Shown: positions 1 to 11,600 of the stretch, in pieces
Layout: each line of letters begins with the position of its first letter
Position numbering within the stretch: the first letter of the stretch is position 1
NCBI GenBank assembly: GCA_028673005.1
Contig: CM054112.1
Span: 191,755,518 to 191,819,517, forward strand
Direction: 5' to 3'
Source of the DNA: Tanypteryx hageni
Taxonomy: Eukaryota > Arthropoda > Insecta > Odonata > Petaluridae
Length of the DNA: 64,000 nucleotides
Position numbers and translations under genes: made by a program
Notes under the pieces: generated by a model
Database searches by the model: none
The model's input: the letters and a program-made list of their open reading frames with translations, nothing else
What the model was told of the DNA's origin: nothing

Positions 1-2575
1 CGGGTTAAATTCCAGTAACTATCCTTCCCAATTAATTTACATCTGAAATCCATTGTGCTGGGTAATTTTCTCTTGCACATTAAAATATCTTAGAATTGTA
101 ATATGGGAGTGAATTTGTACTATTCTCTGACAAAGGAACAGAAATTATATTGTTTATCGTAGAATTTCGCTTATCAATCATATTTCTTCGAATTTTACGT
201 AAATACTGGCATTTTTTATCACTCATTATGTGCTGCCATTGCAACTACTGTTGGACTCGGATTCGGTATAATCTGGTACATACACACATTATTTTTGCCA
301 AAGAAATACGCGTGATCAATGTATTTGTAACATTTTATAACACTATATTATGAAATCTGGGAACACGAAGAGCAACTCATCCATGGTGTAGAAAAGGAGG
401 CATCAACAAGACCCGTTTGGATCATCTTGTTTTTAGATGCAATGGCACCTAAAATGTACATATTCATCAAATTCTCAGTCAGTTGTTTCCACAACCATAA
501 TACCTTCCCTGCAGTATTCCCTATAATTTTTTCAAGTTCTACGAGACCACTAACTTCGTGAGCAGCAGTGATAACAGGTGGACAAAAAAAATTGTGAACC
601 CAAAAGTTAAGGGTTCCTCTTGAAGTGGAAGACAAGTTATCTGTCTGATGTCATGGGAATTATATTTTTCTTTTTAGAAAAGGAATGCATCTGTGATCTT
701 TCATGTAATATTTCCGACTTGTGCGCGGCAAAAAAAGTGGCTGTGCGCTGTGGGAAAATAACCATGTATGGCCACACACCTGCGTGGCTTCGAGGGAACA
801 CTGCTATTCTGTGCACTCATCAATGAGAACATAAAATGAGTTACAAAAAATTATGAATTACATCACATTATGAACAGCAAGTTTTTACTTCCTAGATCAT
901 TCACCAAAGTGGAATTTTCCATTTGATAAAAATTTTATCATCGCATGCCATAGATTATAGAATTTGCTCTAATGAGAAGTAACCTTGCTTCATGACAGTT
1001 GAACTGGTATGTTGAAAATGAAACTATATTTCTTTATGCCTTGAGATTAAATCTACAATCAGAGAAGAAATTCCAGCAGTATGAGTAGTTGAATGAAGGT
1101 AGTAATATAAAATTGAGCAAGAGCGCAATTTACAACTGTGAGGTACTTTAATCCAATGATAAAATATCACATAATCAAATTTATAAATAATACAGGTTAA
1201 CCCCTCTCAGGTTATTCACACAGAGCATTATACTATTCAGATAAAATTAGGAAAACTTTTTGGTAATGATATACGTGATCAACTTTCAAGTGTTGGAAAA
1301 TACACCAAGTCTCTCCATTTCTCATGAGTCTGGATACTTCAAATGCACTGAAGACTGGATTTAGTATTAACATTTACAACTATGACCCTTTAAAATGTCA
1401 TATCAAATCTGATATTTAATAACTCAATACATTTTTTTGGAAAACATCAAGGAATTATTCAAAACTTTTTGTTGTTCAATTTAAATACAGCACAGCAATT
1501 TCCCACTTTACTTCAGAGATATGCTACTGAAAACTGCAATATAAAAACAAACAACTAATTTTCCCATACACAAAACTTTTCGTGACACAAATGTATCATT
1601 TTTATCCAAATAAAACATACAATGCACATAGATAAGACAATGTATATCAATTGTAGTTAAAAAATTAAAGTAATACCCATAAAATTAATTGAGATTATAC
1701 TAAAGTTCCTCCAGGTTTGTGAGTGAAGAGTGGTTATCTTATGGTAGTAATAAGACAAATGGGCATACTTACTTATTCAAAATTATATACTATATATTAG
1801 TATTGTTTAAACATCCTAATAATTAAGGAAAAATACGATAACTGTAAGCATGCACAAGACTAAATTTTTGCAAAAAAAACTATTAGGAGGAAATAATGTG
1901 CACATCAACTCTATTAAAATTAGAATTTCTGACAACACATATCAATGCATGTTCCTTAATTCCTAGATAGATTGTAAGTAAAACACAGGAAGTGGCAAAG
2001 TATAGCACAAACTCACTATACTTTTTTAAAATTTGCTTTCAAAATTGAGGCTATAAATATTATTCAGAGGTATACTGAAAATTAAATTGATTTGATAAGT
2101 AAACACTCCTGTAACATTAAATACCAATTTATGAAAATTCAAGAGCAATCATGTTTAATTGAATAAAAAAGGACAAACTATTGTCAAGCTATTTAATTTT
2201 TATAAAAATATACATGGAACATTAAACATCAAATCCATTTTCATACAAAATTAAATAAACATGCCAACCCAAATAGACCATTATATAAACCAATTTTTAA
2301 TGAAATTTCTCTTAGCCAAGATTTTTAACAACTTTTGCAGTATATTCCTTGTCAACATCTAAATGGTATTTTTTCAATATGAAAGCAAAAGAGATCAAGG
2401 TTGATTTTACAAATATTAGATTTACAAGAATTTGTCTTTCATCTTTACAACATATTTCTTAAAAATTTAACTCAAGGGTATTAAGTTTTTATGTCCTCAT
2501 AGAATTTGCTCAACACTTCTGGGTTTTTTTGTTAGCAATAACCAATAATAGGACACTTATGCAAAAATTTCATTA
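1..2575. other. AT-rich stretch without a recognised gene
   Basis: I see no exon with recognisable protein similarity and no clear terminal repeats here. A 95-codon minus-strand reading frame at 348-635 has a plausible composition but matches nothing I know. The part nearest the zinc-finger gene (about 2576-2680) is probably that gene's 3' UTR. Confidence 0.5.
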
Positions 2576-2581
2576 TTTATT
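2576..2581 (-). promoter_or_regulatory. Candidate poly(A) signal of zinc-finger gene
   Basis: AATAAA on the minus strand, about 100 bases past the stop codon of the zinc-finger frame. The spacing suits a short 3' UTR. The motif is common in AT-rich DNA, so this is a candidate only. Confidence 0.4.
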
Positions 2582-2680
2582 GCTTATTTTGAGATATTTT
2601 AATAATTTTGACATTAAATGTTTCAAAATTGATATTAAACTCTGATTGTATGTACATTAACATACTTTGATTTAATACAA

Positions 2681-3328
2681 TTATTTTTTCTTTTGTTTTT
2701 TACAAGGTTCAAATGGTCCATGCTCTTCATTTAAATGCTTCATTACTAGTTTCTTTGATGTGGATTGCATCTCACAAATACCACACTGATAAAATACTTC
2801 CTTGTGAGTCTTTGCGTGCTCCTCCAACAAAGTCTTATTTTCAAAATAAATTTGACAGATTTCGCACTTCAAAACTTCAATGATGGTATGACTTCGGATA
2901 TGATTATCCAATTCGTCTTGATTGAATGCAGCGAAATCACAAAATAAACACAAATAGATTTGTGATTCTGCTTGCGGAGGATTTAAGGTACTGCTTTTAT
3001 TGTCTTCCTTAATTGATAATTCAGAAGGCTTCACTTGTTCCTCATCTACTCTTACTAACGGCTTTTCAGGTGTTATATGCAATTTAGTATGGTTTACATA
3101 TTGAGCTTCATTTGCAAAACTTTTATCACAGATTTGACATGTCCACTTCACCAAATGGACTTCCTTTACGTGAGCACGTATCTGGCCGAGATTGAAATAC
3201 TTTTGGTGGCAAATGCTACATTTATACACTTTATGCTGGTTCAACACATGCATATTCAATTGCTCATTAGAAGATGTGGAAAATAGGCAAAATTTACACA
3301 AATATTCCTTAGAATCTGGACTGGACAT
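2681..3328 (-). CDS. C2H2 zinc-finger protein, six fingers (215 aa or terminal exon)
   Basis: An uninterrupted 215-codon frame with six C2H2 fingers. Zinc ligands are C11/C14/H27/H32, C37/C40/H53/H58, C64/C67/H80/H84, C127/C130/H143/H147, C155/C158/H171/H175 and C182/C185/H198/H203. Fingers 1-3 form one block. An acidic, Ser/Pro-rich linker (about 85-121) separates them from fingers 4-6, and the protein ends in a Lys-rich tail that could serve in nuclear localisation. Such arrays usually bind DNA in the nucleus; the target is unknown. The linkers are not the TGEKP type of KRAB-like proteins. A good acceptor (TTTTTCAG) lies about 65 bases upstream of the ATG, and the first in-frame triplet after it is TGA. 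So either the ATG at 3326-3328 is the true start after a 5' UTR intron, or a different internal acceptor joins this exon to further upstream exons. No upstream exon was recognised. The specific orthologue is unknown. Confidence 0.8.
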   Translation of the reverse strand: MSSPDSKEYLCKFCLFSTSSNEQLNMHVLNQHKVYKCSICHQKYFNLGQIRAHVKEVHLVKWTCQICDKSFANEAQYVNHTKLHITPEKPLVRVDEEQVKPSELSIKEDNKSSTLNPPQAESQIYLCLFCDFAAFNQDELDNHIRSHTIIEVLKCEICQIYFENKTLLEEHAKTHKEVFYQCGICEMQSTSKKLVMKHLNEEHGPFEPCKKQKKK

Positions 3329-3744
3329 GCTTCTCGTTCTTCTGGTTCCTCTGAATTCCCCTGAGAAAACTCCACCAGAAGAGAGGATTCACTGAAAAAT
3401 AATAAAAGGAATTAAAAGTTTCATTAAGTATTCCAACTATCGTTCAAATATACTAAATTACCAAAATACTAAAGATGTAAATTTTAAACAACATGAATGA
3501 ATATAACTAGAGTTAACTAACATTTGTAAAGAAATAGATGGCATTTCCCACAGACTTTGGAAAGGATTACCCATAAAGACAACAATGCTAACCTCACTCA
3601 AAGGTTTCTGCAACTCTTTTTCCCTTGTGCTGATAAAATCTTAAAATTACTTTATCTTCCTCTTTTTGTAGATGATGCTGATGATTAGTGAAGCCAATAG
3701 CATTATTATTTTTTTAAACTTTGAATTGCAATGTTTTTCAACCC

Positions 3745-3776
3745 ATATATCTATATAATATATATATACACACATA
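3745..3776. repeat. AT/AC microsatellite-like tract
   Basis: Short run of alternating TA passing into CACA. Low complexity only. Confidence 0.5.
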
Positions 3777-4079
3777 TGACCTAAATATTAAAAACTAGAT
3801 AACTACACAGTACACTATGATATGGAGTATCTACTTTGGTGAAACTTTTCTGAAGCCAGTAATGATACTTAATATTTTTACATCCAGGGGTAAAAAACTA
3901 CAAACAGGTGGTCAATCGACCAATATTTTACATGCAAAATCATCAAATATATTTTATTTTTTGTTATTTTCTTTAAGGGTTAAGTTTTCATTCTGTAATG
4001 TTTGTTGGCCATGGTGCATCATGTTTCCTAGGTTAATATGGTTTCAATCCTTAGATTGGTTTAATTGTCCAGGGAATAT

Positions 4080-4375
4080 ACACACATGATGTGGTGGTTG
4101 TCCATCGCCTTCCACACCAGACACAAACAAGGGAGGGAAACCCAGTCTTCTCTTACGAAGAGCACCAAGGGAGCCAACTGCTTAATGTCCTTTCTGAAGG
4201 ACAGAGTGCTGATTTGTGTTCTTATTCTTTTTGTTTCCTTGTTCTAATTTGTACACACAAATAGGGGGGTCGGCGACCTCATAATGAAATCCTACTTCTG
4301 CAGGATTTGTGACCACTGCTGTTTAGAGCAGTAGGTCAGCACCCTAATCACTACACCTCATTTCTTAGAACATTT
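4080..4375 (-). mobile_element. Possible tRNA-derived SINE fragment
   Basis: Read on the minus strand, the part near 4320-4370 has a tRNA-like 'GTAGTGATTAGGGTGCTGAC' head and a following 'CTACTGCTCTAAA' stretch. A related piece in the same orientation occurs at about 39460-39515 (GCAGGCCAGCATCCTAATCA on the plus strand). This suggests a dispersed short element with a tRNA-like promoter. No poly(A) tail or target duplication was confirmed, so the extent is approximate. Confidence 0.3.
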
Positions 4376-4456
4376 GCATTTAAACCAGCTTTATTTAATT
4401 TTTTGTTGAGCAGATGTAGTTTTTGCACTGGGAAGAAGTTTATCTATAGGACCTGT

Positions 4457-4816
4457 TTAACCTTTAAAAGCCGGATTTAAATGTCCCTATGGTGAATCTC
4501 GCTGTGATTTATTTTTGCCCATTTAAATTTTTCTTGCTTTCGATCAGATAAAACCTTGTATTTCCTGAACTATTAGAGATAAATCTGTTTCCAGTTGGTG
4601 GGAAGGTCTTCCCTGTCGCGTGGTGAATCGGCAACATGGTTGCCTCAATGATTCTTGAGAGCATGACTCAAGGACGAACCCTTCAAAATTTCACGCCTCT
4701 ATGACAAAAACATCTGTAAGCGACTTCCAAACAAAGCGTTCCCATATGGGTACGGCCAGCAGCAAGCAGTCACATTTTGCATTCCTGTACAGGTATGCTT
4801 GGCGTTTAAAGGTTAA
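4457..4816. mobile_element. piggyBac-type MITE with TTAA target duplication
   Basis: A 360-base element bounded by TTAA at 4457-4460 and 4813-4816. The inward termini are CCTTTAAAAGCC on the left and, as reverse complement on the right, CCTTTAAACGCC. Short inverted repeats beginning CC and directly flanked by TTAA are the hallmark of piggyBac-superfamily elements. No coding capacity was seen inside, so this would be a non-autonomous copy. It is unrelated in terminal sequence to the piggyBac copy at 58848-60161. Confidence 0.65.
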
Positions 4817-5799
4817 ACTAAAAATTGGATATGATTACTCAAAGATGAACGATATACACAATTGATAAAATCTGATTTGGATCCTATTAATTTAGATGTT
4901 TGACAGGGTGGAGATTTTCAGATTCTGTTATACCAGAGATTGAGTGGTAATGTTAATTCAGTTTAAAATCAGTAGATATAGATTTATTTACATAAAATTA
5001 CACATTTCTTATAAAATTACTTTTACAATTTCCACAGCAGTAATTGATACATGACCAATTTCAGCAATTTATCACCATCCTCAGGTGAACAAATCATAAT
5101 ATCAATGCTTTATATAATCTCTTAAGCATGTCAGATGACGCCATTCTGTGCAGCATCCACTTTTACAGTTCCTTTAACCTTTGTGTGCAGAGCTTCTGCC
5201 AAAAATCACAATGTATCAAGGCTCGTTGGATTTGCAAACCTTCCTGCACAAATATACTCTCTCTACTTTAATTCAAGTAACACAAGCTCCAATCTGTGGT
5301 ATTTGAATAATGAAGGAAACCCTTTTTAAAATCAAACTTGAAGGGATAAACAACAAATGGAGGGAAAGAAAAGCGGCTTACAAAGAGATAATATTGGAAA
5401 TAAAGGGGGAGGAGGAACTAATTGTGAGATGTTAAAGTGGGGAGCAGATAAGTATACCAACTGGATGTAAATGGAGTAAGGGGAGTCAGAAGGAAAAGAT
5501 CAAGAGGGGATGGCAAATAGAAGGTTGGATTCAAATGGAAAATTAGATAAGGTAAATTAGTTAAGGTGCACACCGTGACAGACAATATTCTTTCCATGTT
5601 ATTAAATGAACCCGACACCTCTGCAACTTCTCTGCAGCAATATTTGTGGAAACAATATTATCTGCTACCATGTAAGAGCATGCTTTGCTGTGCTTCAGTG
5701 TGCCTCAATGTGAGTGGGTCTTGCACGCGTGCCCACGGTTGTCGAAGAGTTTCGTTAACATTCAGCAGGAGTCGCTTGCATCCACCACTATGTGACTTG

Positions 5800-6080
5800 T
5801 GCCGTTTCCAGGAGTCAGATTCAACAATAGTTAATAACTCATGAAATTTGGTTTGTGACATACAAAAATAAGTCTTAGAGTCATCTTGTAATAAATTATT
5901 AAACAATGTCTTGAACTTCCATGTGTCCCTGATCCTCCAAATATCATACACCCAAAAACTTCTTCTTTCTTTCTTCATGTTGTAGCTGTTTCTCTTCTTC
6001 CTTGCACAACACGGCAACAATTATTATTTCTTCATTAACCATTGTCATAAGCAAGCATCCGTCTTTCACAATGTCACAAA
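5800..6080 (-). pseudogene. PIF/Harbinger-like transposase N-terminal fragment
   Basis: Two overlapping minus-strand frames, joined by a frameshift near 5950, read through an acidic/basic stretch (KEEEKQLQHEERKKK), then a run with LFNNLLQDDSKTYF and CMSQTKFHELLTIVES. This resembles the N-terminal region of Harbinger-type nucleases, in which a Lys/Arg-rich segment is followed by an aromatic 'F-x-M-s-x-x-x-F-x-x-L-L' block. The catalytic DDE part is absent and similarity stops near 5810. The assignment rests on family memory of this block, so an exapted host gene exon is not excluded. Confidence 0.4.
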
Positions 6081-8372
6081 ACTCACTGGCTAGACAGTGC
6101 TGCAAACCCTCCTGTAGCAGAAAATGTGTCTCTGTATGCATGAGTGTGAGCCTACCTTTAGAAGTGAAAAGGTTCTCATTAACTAATATGTCATAAGGAG
6201 ACTGTTTATGGTAAAGGATTTGTAGTTGTTCCAAAAAGTAATCAAGGTCCAAAACTCAAATGATCCCCACATTAACATCATCTCCTCCTAATTGGTCCCC
6301 ATGTATATCCAAGATTAGCACTTTGTAAGTCACTTCACTTTCCCCCCTCCTTTGTTGTCTACGCCTTGATGCTAGTTTGGTCACCCAAGGGTGGTGGTAA
6401 CTAGGTGAAACTGGTCATGTTTCAATTGCTATTGTGGAAGTTATATTTATATAAATATTTGTACTTTTACACAAATAAATTGATATAAAATAGAGTTCCA
6501 TGAAGTGCTGCCATGAAATACGGACTATAAAATCCGTAGGGTTCATAAGTCGTAAGATCAAAAATTCTTTCATTGCATCCATTTTGATCAATCAAGCCTT
6601 GAATATTAAAGGAATTTTTACATTTGTTTAATTGTTATTTTTCATAGACAATTTTAGGGATTAGTATCAATTTTTGTTAATTTATAATGTCTTTACAATA
6701 CTATTACTGTGCTGATTTAAAGAATAATTTTCTATTTAGCCTCACTCCATTCATTCTAGCTGATGGAGTTTTACTTTCTATACATTTAACTGATCAAACA
6801 TAGGTGATATTTGATAAGTGCATTAGCATGAATGAAAATTACATGAAAAACGTTCACACGTTTGTATAAGTCAACAAACACTATTGAATGCAAAACAATA
6901 GTACTCAAGTGAATTTTTTGCACAGCAGCGTCTTAATTTCACTGAATATATTTTAGATTCTTAGTCACATTACTAATGTCAATTTCTGCACAGCTTTCCT
7001 TCTCAAATTTCCAATACCACAAAAAATTCAACTTACTTTATGACGAATGCAAGTGAGCTTGCACCATCTTGGGATGAGTATTGCCCCATGTGTTAAAGCA
7101 GCATGAGTTAATATGAACCAGTAATGTTAGGAATTGACACTTTATACTGCTGCTATTAGAAATGACATCTAATTTTTGATCCTTCTTAACTATACAATTT
7201 TTAGAGCAGGTACTTTAGCATACTAAACAGCTAAGATGTAGAAATAACCTAAAGAAATTTTAGTAGAATACAATCAGCAGACCATATGGGAATATATTTC
7301 ATACAAAATTTAAACATAGTAAGATAAGTTTAAGCATATATTTGAATAGATAAGATATAAATAGATACCTTTGTTTAGGAGTGGATAATTATTAGAAGTG
7401 AAAGATAAAATACTACACGAAAAAAACGAAATCCGTTGAGTGAAAGCAATGAGAACATGGCTTAAATTGTGTGGAGATTGCCAAGAAAACAGGATATTTG
7501 TTCACCATAACTATGGGTTGTGATTGAAGAATATGAGGATACTGAAGAATTTTCAAAGTTAGTTTTCATTTAATTTATTTTTGTGGATATAAAATTAAAG
7601 TAATATTGGCGGGCAATAATTTGCGGAATTTCTGCACACCGATCAAACAATATACCAATGTTGTACATTTACTAAATTTATTCATTATATTATGTGGAAA
7701 TTTATAGGTGTTATAGTATTAGTTTAGTAATGTACAACAATGAGGATCTATTAGCTAAACCGAATCTTATTCATTTATTGAAAAAGAATGCGTTTTCTTA
7801 ATTGGACAATATCTGACATGAAAAACCAAGTATTTTGTGCTTTTCTTATAGATGCACTGTCTACGCAAGATTTGTTTCATATCATCTCGGCAGACACGAA
7901 AAGCATAATAAACAACATCTGCAAATAAAATAGAAAGTGGTTATCGAACGTTAATTAAACACATATCATTCCCAGTTTCCTAAATCCAGCTCCGTATTCA
8001 TCCTGCAAATTAAATAGTTTTGCTCATTAAAATCGCCAGAAAACCAGAATTAGATGCTAACTACTCAACGGTTATATTTTTTGTTTGACTAAAGTACATT
8101 ATATCTTTAATTCTGTAACAAAGATATCTTATGCTTACATTCTCAACATAAAATAATTAAGAAATATTACCTTCTCGATGAATATTCTTAGAAGAATGAG
8201 GGTAAAAAAATATGCAAGTCGTCTTTTTCTATTAATCTATCACTTCTTTAGCGTGATAACGACGGATTCCGCCAAAGTGCTATCGCATTTCGATGCGTGT
8301 ATGTTACATAATTTTTATTGTTATCAATAATCGATAGAATATGAACAGATGGCAGCACCTGAGAACTTTATT

Positions 8373-8396
8373 CCATACGTCCATACGTCCATACGT
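8373..8396 (+). repeat. Triple CCATACGT repeat upstream of carrier gene
   Basis: Three head-to-tail copies of the octamer CCATACGT, each with a CpG, about 130 bases before the first donor site of the carrier gene. They could be a cluster of binding sites in the promoter or 5' UTR. No factor is claimed. Confidence 0.5.
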
Positions 8397-8399
8397 TGC

Positions 8400-8528
8400 A
8401 GACCGGCCTCGACTGTAGAGTGTGAGAGCTGAATAATACTGCGTTACGTGAAACAAGTGACAGGAATTTTTGTGAAACAAGAATACAAGTATCCATCCGA
8501 AGATAAAAGTGCTTCGCAGTTTAATCAG
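8400..8528 (+). other. Putative non-coding first exon of glutamate carrier gene
   Basis: The right end is set by the donor CAG|GTAAAT at 8528/8529. The next exon has a good acceptor (TTTTTATCTTCCAG) at 8648 and carries the start codon. The left edge (transcription start) cannot be fixed from the sequence. Region 8380-8430 is CpG-containing and without a clear TATA box. Confidence 0.45.
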
Positions 8529-8648
8529 GTAAATAGAGACACATTTAACATACAATTGAAGAGAAATATTAACTGTGAAATGAAACAACCTATTAATGTT
8601 AGTTATTTAAATGTGTGCAAGTAATTTGAGAACATTTTTATCTTCCAG

Positions 8649-8693
8649 CTTTACAGGACTGTCACCAATGGGCGAAAAGCAACGCCAATTCAC
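8649..8693 (+). CDS. Glutamate carrier exon 2 (start codon exon)
   Basis: Nineteen bases of 5' UTR, then ATG at 8668 and codons for MGEKQRQF plus two bases of Thr9; donor AC|GTAAGC. The short hydrophilic N-terminus faces the intermembrane space in SLC25 carriers. An alternative acceptor (TTTACAG) six bases further in would change only the UTR. Confidence 0.85.
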
Positions 8694-11600
8694 GTAAGCT
8701 TTACACTCATTTCGAATTATTACCAGGGCAGAGAATGTTACATTAAAATTATGATACAGGATTTTTACTATATTCCTTTGATGGTATTTTTTTATATTTT
8801 CTTATGTTACCTTCACCACAGCAAATAGGTTTGTAAACTGATCAATTTAATTAAGAAAAAGTATAAATAACACAACTGTATGACATCTAACTTATGTCAA
8901 TTGGTTGTTGCGCACCCTTGCGGCTGTTAATAAATTTAATTTTTCTAAAATGTTTCCTTTGAACAAATAACATTACCGGTCGATTGCGTAAACAAATAGA
9001 TGTATTGCTACCTGAAGTGCGCAGTTACTGCGAAAAGTTCGTAACATTTATTTAAAATATTCAGTCAGAATAAATTCAGTATAGTGTTAATATATTACGC
9101 TAACGTAAAAATTTTTTAGTCTCAAATATTACGTGACTACCTGTTTATCAGTGAAGCTGAGAGTTGACGAATCCTATACCTTCTTTTGTAAGGTCTTTGG
9201 AGAATAAAGTGACTTTGACTTATATTCCGTAATTTATATGCAATAAATATTATGTGTAATCAATGCAAAATAAGTTGTCGCAGTTAAATGAAATTTTGTG
9301 AGTTATTTACGACCTGTAATCTTTCCATTTGCATGAGCATCAACGTAGTGTGATGTAAATGTTTCATTAGTGAACGTAATTTCCAACAGGGAGAGAATAT
9401 ACGAGGTATTACTAAAGTAACTTTATAGTTTTACATTCGTTAATGTTCTGTCCCCTAAAGTCTGGCCAGCCCCGAAGAGGAGTGGTCCGTATATGAATAA
9501 TCCATCTGACGTCAGCGGTATTTATAGTTGCATTCGGATATCATTAATAGATTGTAGGTAAAGGGTAGATATTTTTATCATAAACATTTATTATACAAAT
9601 TGGATGTATAGTTGCAATTATCACACTAGTTGAATGGAAAGTATATCGTATATTTCATTTTCTTCAAAGTAAAGGTTCTGGAGCTTATAATGAACCCAAT
9701 ACTTCGTATTTCAATGAAAGTCTATTAAATTACCTCTATCTTATCCTTGGTGAAGTTTCTTAGGTAATTTCTTTAGCATGCCGTATAACAGCGCTTATTT
9801 AGATCATACGATTTTCATCTTTAAAATTATATTTAGTTGAGCAAGGTAGTCATGACCTTATTTCAGCGGAGAATTTTGAAATAGCTTTGGTTAGGTTTGT
9901 GGCTTAAGAATGGAAAGTCGTCACTCGACACATGTTTCAATACGGGAAATTTAAAATATATGTCGTGATGTTGGTTTTTAAACATGTTTTCTGCATAAGT
10001 TTTTTTTCTGGATAAACTCCAATAATAAAATACTGTTTCGTTAATGTATTAATATCACCGATGTTAGCGCCAAATGCCTCGGTCGAGTCCTTCCTGTATC
10101 CTTGGTGCCAATATACCTAATTTCAATTTTCGCCAAATCTTGGGTGATCGGGACGTCATATTCGCCACATTTTACCTAATAAATGCGGTATTTTTTTTAA
10201 TGCGCCGGGATGATGATAGATATTGGACTCCATGTAGTTTATTGTAGAAAACATGCAGAAATAATGTAAATTCCGGGTATAGGTAATTTCGAAATTCCTA
10301 GAAAGTGATTTATATAGAAATGACAAGGTTCAATCTGTAGAGTTAAATTCTCTCTGAGCAACGGGAATAGGCAACAGGTCAGTTTTACTTGAGTCTACAT
10401 TTCATTCCCTTCGATCAAAACTTTTCCGGCAGCTTTCCGCCATAAAGTAATTGTATTCAATTTAAGAATATCGGTTAATGCCAAGGAAGTTCAAGTTTTG
10501 GCCCGCGGACTGCTCTCGTCCTATGAGAACATTTTATACGGCCCGCGAAACGATGATGAAAATATATTAATATATTATCAATATTTGTTAATTGAAATTA
10601 TGTGGAGAAAGCATATTCTGGTGAAGATGTAGCGCAAAAAATTGTTACATGGTATTTTCTCATTTACGATAGTACCGACTCCCTTAAGTGAATTCCGAGA
10701 TAGATTTAATTTCCTACCGATGAAGCACACAACTCTAAATGTGGTCCCACGATGTAAAAAGATTTCACGTCCCTAGTTTATGTCAACAGCAGCAAAAAAG
10801 AGATCCCATAAAAATCAAATATATATATTTAATCGAACGAGTTATCTAAATGAGATTTATTTCGTGTTAAAGGTGGAATACGCTTAGGATTAATCGGCAT
10901 TTACACTTTAAAGATACCATTCATGTCCGTTAGATTTTAGACGAGGATTGAAAGAGGCGCAAGTTTTATTCCGAGCGAAGAAATACATCTCATAGCAACG
11001 TTTTATATTGATAATCGTCGATTCCCCAATTTTCATTGTTTTATCATTAAATATATCTTTTGAACTTGCCCGATGGATCATTTTCTGATATGGCATTCAA
11101 CGTCGTCGTTAACATCCAATAATCAGCTCCCTGGTACCCACTGAATAAATCAACGAACTGATAATTTTTGCGACGAATAGTGTTTATGACTATTACGAGG
11201 TTCTATCTCCCCAATTAGGCCTATTGAACGTTGTCTCAAAGGACCTATGTGCCATTCAGTTCTGCGGGCTGTATCTGTAATTTTTGTGTCTTTGTTAGTT
11301 TCAGTTCCAGGAGGATTGGTCAAAAAAGTTCTTCGAAAATTACCTTATCATGCGTCGGAGCGATCCCAGCTAATTTCAGTCCTAAATGTCCTAAATGTTT
11401 AACGAATCTTGTCCCGTCTCCTTTCTCTTAATTATGCATGTGGTGTAGATGGGCGGTTCTTCTCTTTTGTGAATCTTGTACTTTCTCTTACCAAGTATTT
11501 GATGCCCAAATTCCTCGAGGTATTTGAACCTTGCATTTTTAAGTTTCGCAAGCCTATGCGGCATTCAAGGAAGTAGCATTTATCACTTAAGAGAGAGACT

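Noticed and set aside
348..635. 95-codon minus-strand frame with protein-like composition
   Set aside because: No recognisable family, no clear exon signals and no conserved motif. A frame of this length is expected by chance or from an old repeat.
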